Assembly: GCF_030376615.1 (NCBI RefSeq)
Contig: NZ_JARRAB010000008.1
Location: 1-64,000 of the forward strand
Direction of reading: 5' to 3'
Length of the DNA stretch: 64,000 bases
Origin: Pseudomonas sp. sp1636
Lineage (GTDB): Bacteria; Pseudomonadota; Gammaproteobacteria; Pseudomonadales; Pseudomonadaceae
Shown here: piece by piece, positions 60,804 to 64,000 of the stretch
How positions within the stretch are numbered: position 1 is the first letter of the stretch
How the letters are laid out: every line of letters begins with the position of its first letter
Notes under the pieces: model-generated
Told to the model about the DNA's origin: nothing
What the model saw: only the letters and a program-made list of their open reading frames with translations
Databases searched by the model: none
Translations under genes and position numbers: made by a program

Positions 60804-62054
60804 ATGCTGAGCTGGGATGAATTCGACCAGGTAGACGGCGCAGACGCCGCCGTTGCCAGCCACACCACCGCGCAAATCGCCGACATGAACATCGACAAAC
60901 TCGACCAGGTCGGCGGTGCCGCCGCGGTCGAAGCCCGCGCCATCGCTGCCGACGACAGCGCCGCCGTGGCCCGTGCCAAGGCCGCCCTCGATCAACTCGA
61001 CATCGCCGAAGGCCTGGCCGAGCTGGAAGGCGCCTCCGCCCGCGTCGCGGTCGACGAGAAGCGCATGATCAACTGCCGCGCCGACCTCAACCAACTCGTA
61101 CCCTTCAAGTACGACTGGGCCTGGCAGAAGTATCTGGATGGTTGCGCCAACCACTGGATGCCGCAGGAAGTGAACATGAACGCCGACATCGCGTTGTGGA
61201 AGAGCAGCGACGGCCTGACCGACGACGAGCGCCGCATCGTCATGCGCAACCTCGGCTTCTTCTCCACCGCCGATTCGCTGGTCGCCAACAACCTGGTACT
61301 GGCCGTCTACCGCCTGATCACCAACCCCGAGTGCCGCCAGTACATCCTGCGCCAGGCCTTCGAAGAGGCGATCCACACCCACGCCTACCAGTACTGCATC
61401 GAATCGCTGGGCATGGACGAAGGCGCGATCTTCAACATGTACCACGAGATCCCTTCGGTGGCGAAAAAGGCCGCCTGGGGCCTCAAGTACACCCGCTCGA
61501 TCTCCGACCCGACCTTCAACACCGGCACGGTGGAGACCGACAAGGAACTGCTGCGCAACCTGATCGCCTACTACTGCGTGCTGGAGGGCATCTTCTTCTA
61601 TTGCGGCTTCACCCAGATCCTCTCCATGGGCCGCCGTAACAAGATGACCGGCGTCGCCGAGCAGTTCCAATACATCCTGCGCGACGAATCCATGCACCTG
61701 AACTTCGGCATCGACGTGATCAACCAGATCAAGATCGAAAACCCGCACCTGTGGGACGCCGCGATGAAGGACGAAGCGACCCAGATGATCCTCGAGGGCA
61801 CCCAGCTGGAAATCGAATACGCCCGCGACACCATGCCGCGCGGCGTCCTGGGTATGAACGCGGCGATGATGGAGGACTACCTCAAATTCATCGCCAACCG
61901 TCGGTTGACTCAGATTGGCTTGAAAGAGGAATATCCGGGCACGACGAATCCGTTCCCCTGGATGAGCGAGATCATGGACCTGAAGAAGGAGAAGAACTTC
62001 TTCGAGACGCGGGTGATTGAGTATCAGACGGGTGGGGCGTTGAGTTGGGATTGA
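60804..62054 (+). CDS. nrdB: Class Ia ribonucleoside-diphosphate reductase, beta subunit
   Basis: A 416-residue radical-generating subunit. The di-iron ligands are spread over the [10 protein letters not shown] region, [11 protein letters not shown], the [11 protein letters not shown] helix and [10 protein letters not shown]. The first about 85 residues are an Ala/Asp-rich extension typical of the Pseudomonas protein. GGAG precedes ATG 60804; the frame opens at 60708 but that part is intergenic. It lies 269 bases after nrdA with a repeat between. Confidence 0.97.
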   Translation: MLSWDEFDQVDGADAAVASHTTAQIADMNIDKLDQVGGAAAVEARAIAADDSAAVARAKAALDQLDIAEGLAELEGASARVAVDEKRMINCRADLNQLVPFKYDWAWQKYLDGCANHWMPQEVNMNADIALWKSSDGLTDDERRIVMRNLGFFSTADSLVANNLVLAVYRLITNPECRQYILRQAFEEAIHTHAYQYCIESLGMDEGAIFNMYHEIPSVAKKAAWGLKYTRSISDPTFNTGTVETDKELLRNLIAYYCVLEGIFFYCGFTQILSMGRRNKMTGVAEQFQYILRDESMHLNFGIDVINQIKIENPHLWDAAMKDEATQMILEGTQLEIEYARDTMPRGVLGMNAAMMEDYLKFIANRRLTQIGLKEEYPGTTNPFPWMSEIMDLKKEKNFFETRVIEYQTGGALSWD

Positions 62055-62127
62055 TTCCGTTCATTCACTGAAAGATCAAGAGCGCTTTACCTGAAATGGA
62101 TGTTTGGGGCGGCGATTAAAAATCAAG

Positions 62128-62153
62128 AGCCCCGCCTAGTGCGGGGCTTTTTA
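62128..62153 (+). terminator. Rho-independent terminator of nrdB
   Basis: An eight-base-pair stem AGCCCCGC/GCGGGGCT with a five-base loop and a run of T residues, 73 bases past the nrdB stop. The following ATPase gene starts 24 bases later and so must have its own promoter or depend on read-through. Confidence 0.9.
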
Positions 62154-62177
62154 AAAAATAAAGTAGCCGAGCAAAAC

Positions 62178-63497
62178 ATGAAACTTGAAGAAGTGTTTGG
62201 AGTATCGAAAGATCTCATCGCCAGTTACACGGAGAGAGAGCATGTTGACGAGGCATTTGCTAGTGCGCTCCGACAGACCCGACAGATAATTGTCTACGGA
62301 TCATCCAAACAAGGCAAGACAGCGCTAGTTCAACGCCACGTACCTGAAGACCAACGTGTAACCGTTCACTGCAGCCCACAAACTTCTACCGAAGACTTAT
62401 ATAGATCATTACTGAGACAAATGGGTGTAGAAGTAACAACCGAAAAGGCGAGTGAAACATCTCGCGAAGTTGAAGCATCAGTGACTGCAAAATTCACTGC
62501 CTTAATACCTTTTTTTGGAAAGGGGGAGGCCGAAACCAGCGGAAGTGCAACTGCTGGAAATAATGAAAGCATTACTAAAAAACCTATTGAGTTCAACTTA
62601 TTGCTAGCTCAAGACGTGGGAGAAATACTGCAAAAAACCAACAATAAAAATCTATTTTTTGTAGTGGAAAACTTCCACTACCTAACCCCAGATGTTCAAT
62701 CCGCATTTGCCTTTGATTTGAGAACATTCGAAGAAATGGGGCTCCGCTTCATTATTCTTGGCGTCTGGAGAGAAGCAAACCGCCTTATACAATTCAACGG
62801 AGATCTCCAAGACAGAATTGCGGAGATACCTGTGGAGCCTTGGGAGATTCCAGATTTCGAGAAGCTAGTAAATACTGGCGAGCCTCACATGAATGTCATT
62901 TTTGAAGAAAATGTTCGGAGAAAAATATTCGAGCAAGCTCATGGTAGCGTTGCTGTAGTGCAAGAAATAATCAAAAAAGTATGTGAAAAATGCAATTTAC
63001 TTGAACACCACAACGGAACACAACCTTTTGTTATAAATGACATAGCCACCATTGACCTCTCGATAAAGGAGAAAGTAGATGAATATGCATCCCGGCATGT
63101 CAGAAGCCTTGAATCGATCGCAGCCGGTTCTCGAACAAGAAGAGCAACTGAAGATACCGAAGCACTTTATCTTCCATATCACTTGGTTCGCGTTCTAGTT
63201 AACCGCTCCTATCAAGAGCTCAAAGATGGCATTGAACGAAAGTGGCTTCAAGAACTAATTAGAGAGCAACACCCAACACCAGACAACGTGAGAACCTCTG
63301 ACGTCACTGGCATGCTATTGCGCCTCCCCACAATACAAACAAACGCAAAGATAGTCCCCCCGCTATTTGACTATGACAGAGGGACTCGTCGTGTAAAAAT
63401 TGTCGACTCGACCCTCTATTTTTTCATCGACAATTGCTCCCCTAACGAGGTTATGAGCGAAATACCACATCCTGATCCTGCTCAAAGTCTTTCTTAA
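62178..63497 (+). CDS. AT-rich P-loop (AAA/STAND-like) ATPase of unknown function
   Basis: A 439-residue soluble protein. Walker A is GSSKQGKT (residues 41-48) and a Walker B-like strand LFFVVEN (159-165) ends in Glu-Asn instead of the usual Asp-Glu. RFIILGVWREANRL (190-203) resembles the sensor-1 strand of ORC/STAND ATPases, and QDRIAEI may hold an Arg finger. A charged, low-complexity insert (about 88-132) separates the Walker motifs. The last 60 residues look like a winged helix. Codon use (AGA, ATA, A/T third bases) differs sharply from neighbours, so it is probably acquired. ATG 62178 is chosen because the longer frame at 62100 crosses the nrdB terminator. It may be a defence or regulatory ATPase; no partner gene is seen. 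Confidence 0.72.
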   Translation: MKLEEVFGVSKDLIASYTEREHVDEAFASALRQTRQIIVYGSSKQGKTALVQRHVPEDQRVTVHCSPQTSTEDLYRSLLRQMGVEVTTEKASETSREVEASVTAKFTALIPFFGKGEAETSGSATAGNNESITKKPIEFNLLLAQDVGEILQKTNNKNLFFVVENFHYLTPDVQSAFAFDLRTFEEMGLRFIILGVWREANRLIQFNGDLQDRIAEIPVEPWEIPDFEKLVNTGEPHMNVIFEENVRRKIFEQAHGSVAVVQEIIKKVCEKCNLLEHHNGTQPFVINDIATIDLSIKEKVDEYASRHVRSLESIAAGSRTRRATEDTEALYLPYHLVRVLVNRSYQELKDGIERKWLQELIREQHPTPDNVRTSDVTGMLLRLPTIQTNAKIVPPLFDYDRGTRRVKIVDSTLYFFIDNCSPNEVMSEIPHPDPAQSLS

Positions 63498-63547
63498 TAA
63501 AAAAGGGGAAAAAGGAAAAAGGTGACAAATTTATTTTCTTCGTTTCA

Positions 63548-63600
63548 GATCGTTCCCACGCTCCGCGTGGGAATGCAGCCTTCGACGCTCCAGCGTCCAC
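63548..63600 (+). repeat. REP-like repeat before the RAYT gene
   Basis: The same unit as at 60586-60640: GATCGTTCCCACGCTCCG, then CGTGGGAATGCAGCC and a second dyad GACGCTCCAGCGTC. The first hairpin CCCACGCTCCGCGTGGG is identical in both copies. It lies 130 bases before the RAYT gene, the usual setting of such repeats. Confidence 0.78.
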
Positions 63601-63726
63601 CTACCCGCAACTCAGGTGGCGACGCAGAGCGCGGCGGGCTAGGCTCCTCCGCAAAGCATGGGGATCATCGCAGATAGAGAAACCGCCCTATTCCATTCAC
63701 AGCCAGCCGATTCAAGGAAGAATCCA

Positions 63727-64000
63727 ATGGGCCGCAGCCGCTACGTCATCATCGAATCTGAAAAACCACACTTCCTCACTTGCACAGTGCTGGAGTGGCT
63801 ACCGCTGTTCACCCGCCCCGCTCTGGTCGAAATCCTGCTCGACTGCTGGCGCTATCAACAGGCAAACCAAGGCTTGCGCCTCTACGGCTACGTCGTACTG
63901 GAGAACCACCTGCACTTCATCGCCCAGGCACCTGACTTGGGCAAATGCGTCAGTGGATTCAAGTCATTCACGGCACGCCAGATCATTGACCACCTGCAAG
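63727..64000 (+). CDS. REP-associated tyrosine transposase (RAYT), 3' part beyond window
   Basis: The first 91 codons of a Y1 transposase of the RAYT/IS200-like family, still open at the window end. It begins MGRSRYVIIESEKPHFLTCT and contains the metal-binding HLH in VVLENHLHFIAQ; the catalytic Tyr would lie further on. Such proteins cut and move single-stranded REP hairpins, matching the two repeat copies nearby. GGAAG stands eight bases before the ATG. Whether it is intact cannot be told. Confidence 0.85.
   Translation, partial: MGRSRYVIIESEKPHFLTCTVLEWLPLFTRPALVEILLDCWRYQQANQGLRLYGYVVLENHLHFIAQAPDLGKCVSGFKSFTARQIIDHLQ

Noticed and set aside
62100..62177. Longer N-terminus for the ATPase gene
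   Set aside because: It would translate through the nrdB terminator hairpin; the ATG at 62178 follows it.

Overview
The window is GC-rich, tightly packed bacterial chromosome. The gene content and order point to Pseudomonas sensu lato: rsmA/csrA-lysC-alaS next to a complete arginine succinyltransferase (aru/ast) operon, braCDEFG, minCDE-rluA beside an LpxL-type acyltransferase, and nrdAB beside an RstAB-like two-component pair. I assign no species. Most of it is ordinary core genome. The only strongly atypical stretch is the AT-rich right end.

Left part (1-16.2 kb): a TetR-controlled ABC exporter (HlyD-type lipoprotein, ATPase, permease); a free-standing cbb3-oxidase small subunit (ccoM); an AlkB-like dioxygenase translationally coupled to a tiny basic protein; the RNA polymerase recycling ATPase RapA; a membrane diguanylate cyclase with a periplasmic NMT1/THI5-like sensor; hyi-glxR divergent from a PhnD/C/E/E-type oxyanion importer; and two small DUF proteins. 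Middle-left (16.5-32 kb): the branched-chain amino acid transporter braCDEFG with an internal hairpin after braC; a pseudouridine-synthase-like protein that seems to lack its catalytic Asp; YehS; an SDR gene reduced to a remnant; a DUF1326/DUF2182 pair; TrmO; a PAS-GAF-GGDEF cyclase; a Na+-pumping oxaloacetate decarboxylase (oadGAB); and MgtE.

Middle-right (32-57 kb): three tRNAs (two Arg-ACG, one Ser-GCT), rsmA, lysC, alaS, threonine aldolase, then the arginine catabolic operon aruC-F-G-D-B-(small protein)-E, whose promoter region carries two matches to the ArgR consensus. Next come a patatin-like phospholipase, the lipid A acyltransferase, minCDE, rluA, three tandem small heat-shock proteins, a MITE inserted at the stop codon of a sensor kinase gene, and the RstBA-like kinase/regulator pair.

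Right end (57-64 kb): nrdA and nrdB behind a long regulatory region (perfect DnaA box, a pair of NrdR-box-like sites 31 bp apart, a 16-bp palindrome). After the nrdB terminator comes an AT-rich solitary P-loop ATPase gene of unknown function, then a REP-like repeat and a REP-associated tyrosine transposase (RAYT) cut by the window end. A second copy of the same repeat lies between nrdA and nrdB. This ATPase island is the best candidate in the window for something undescribed, possibly a defence-type gene, but that is inference only.
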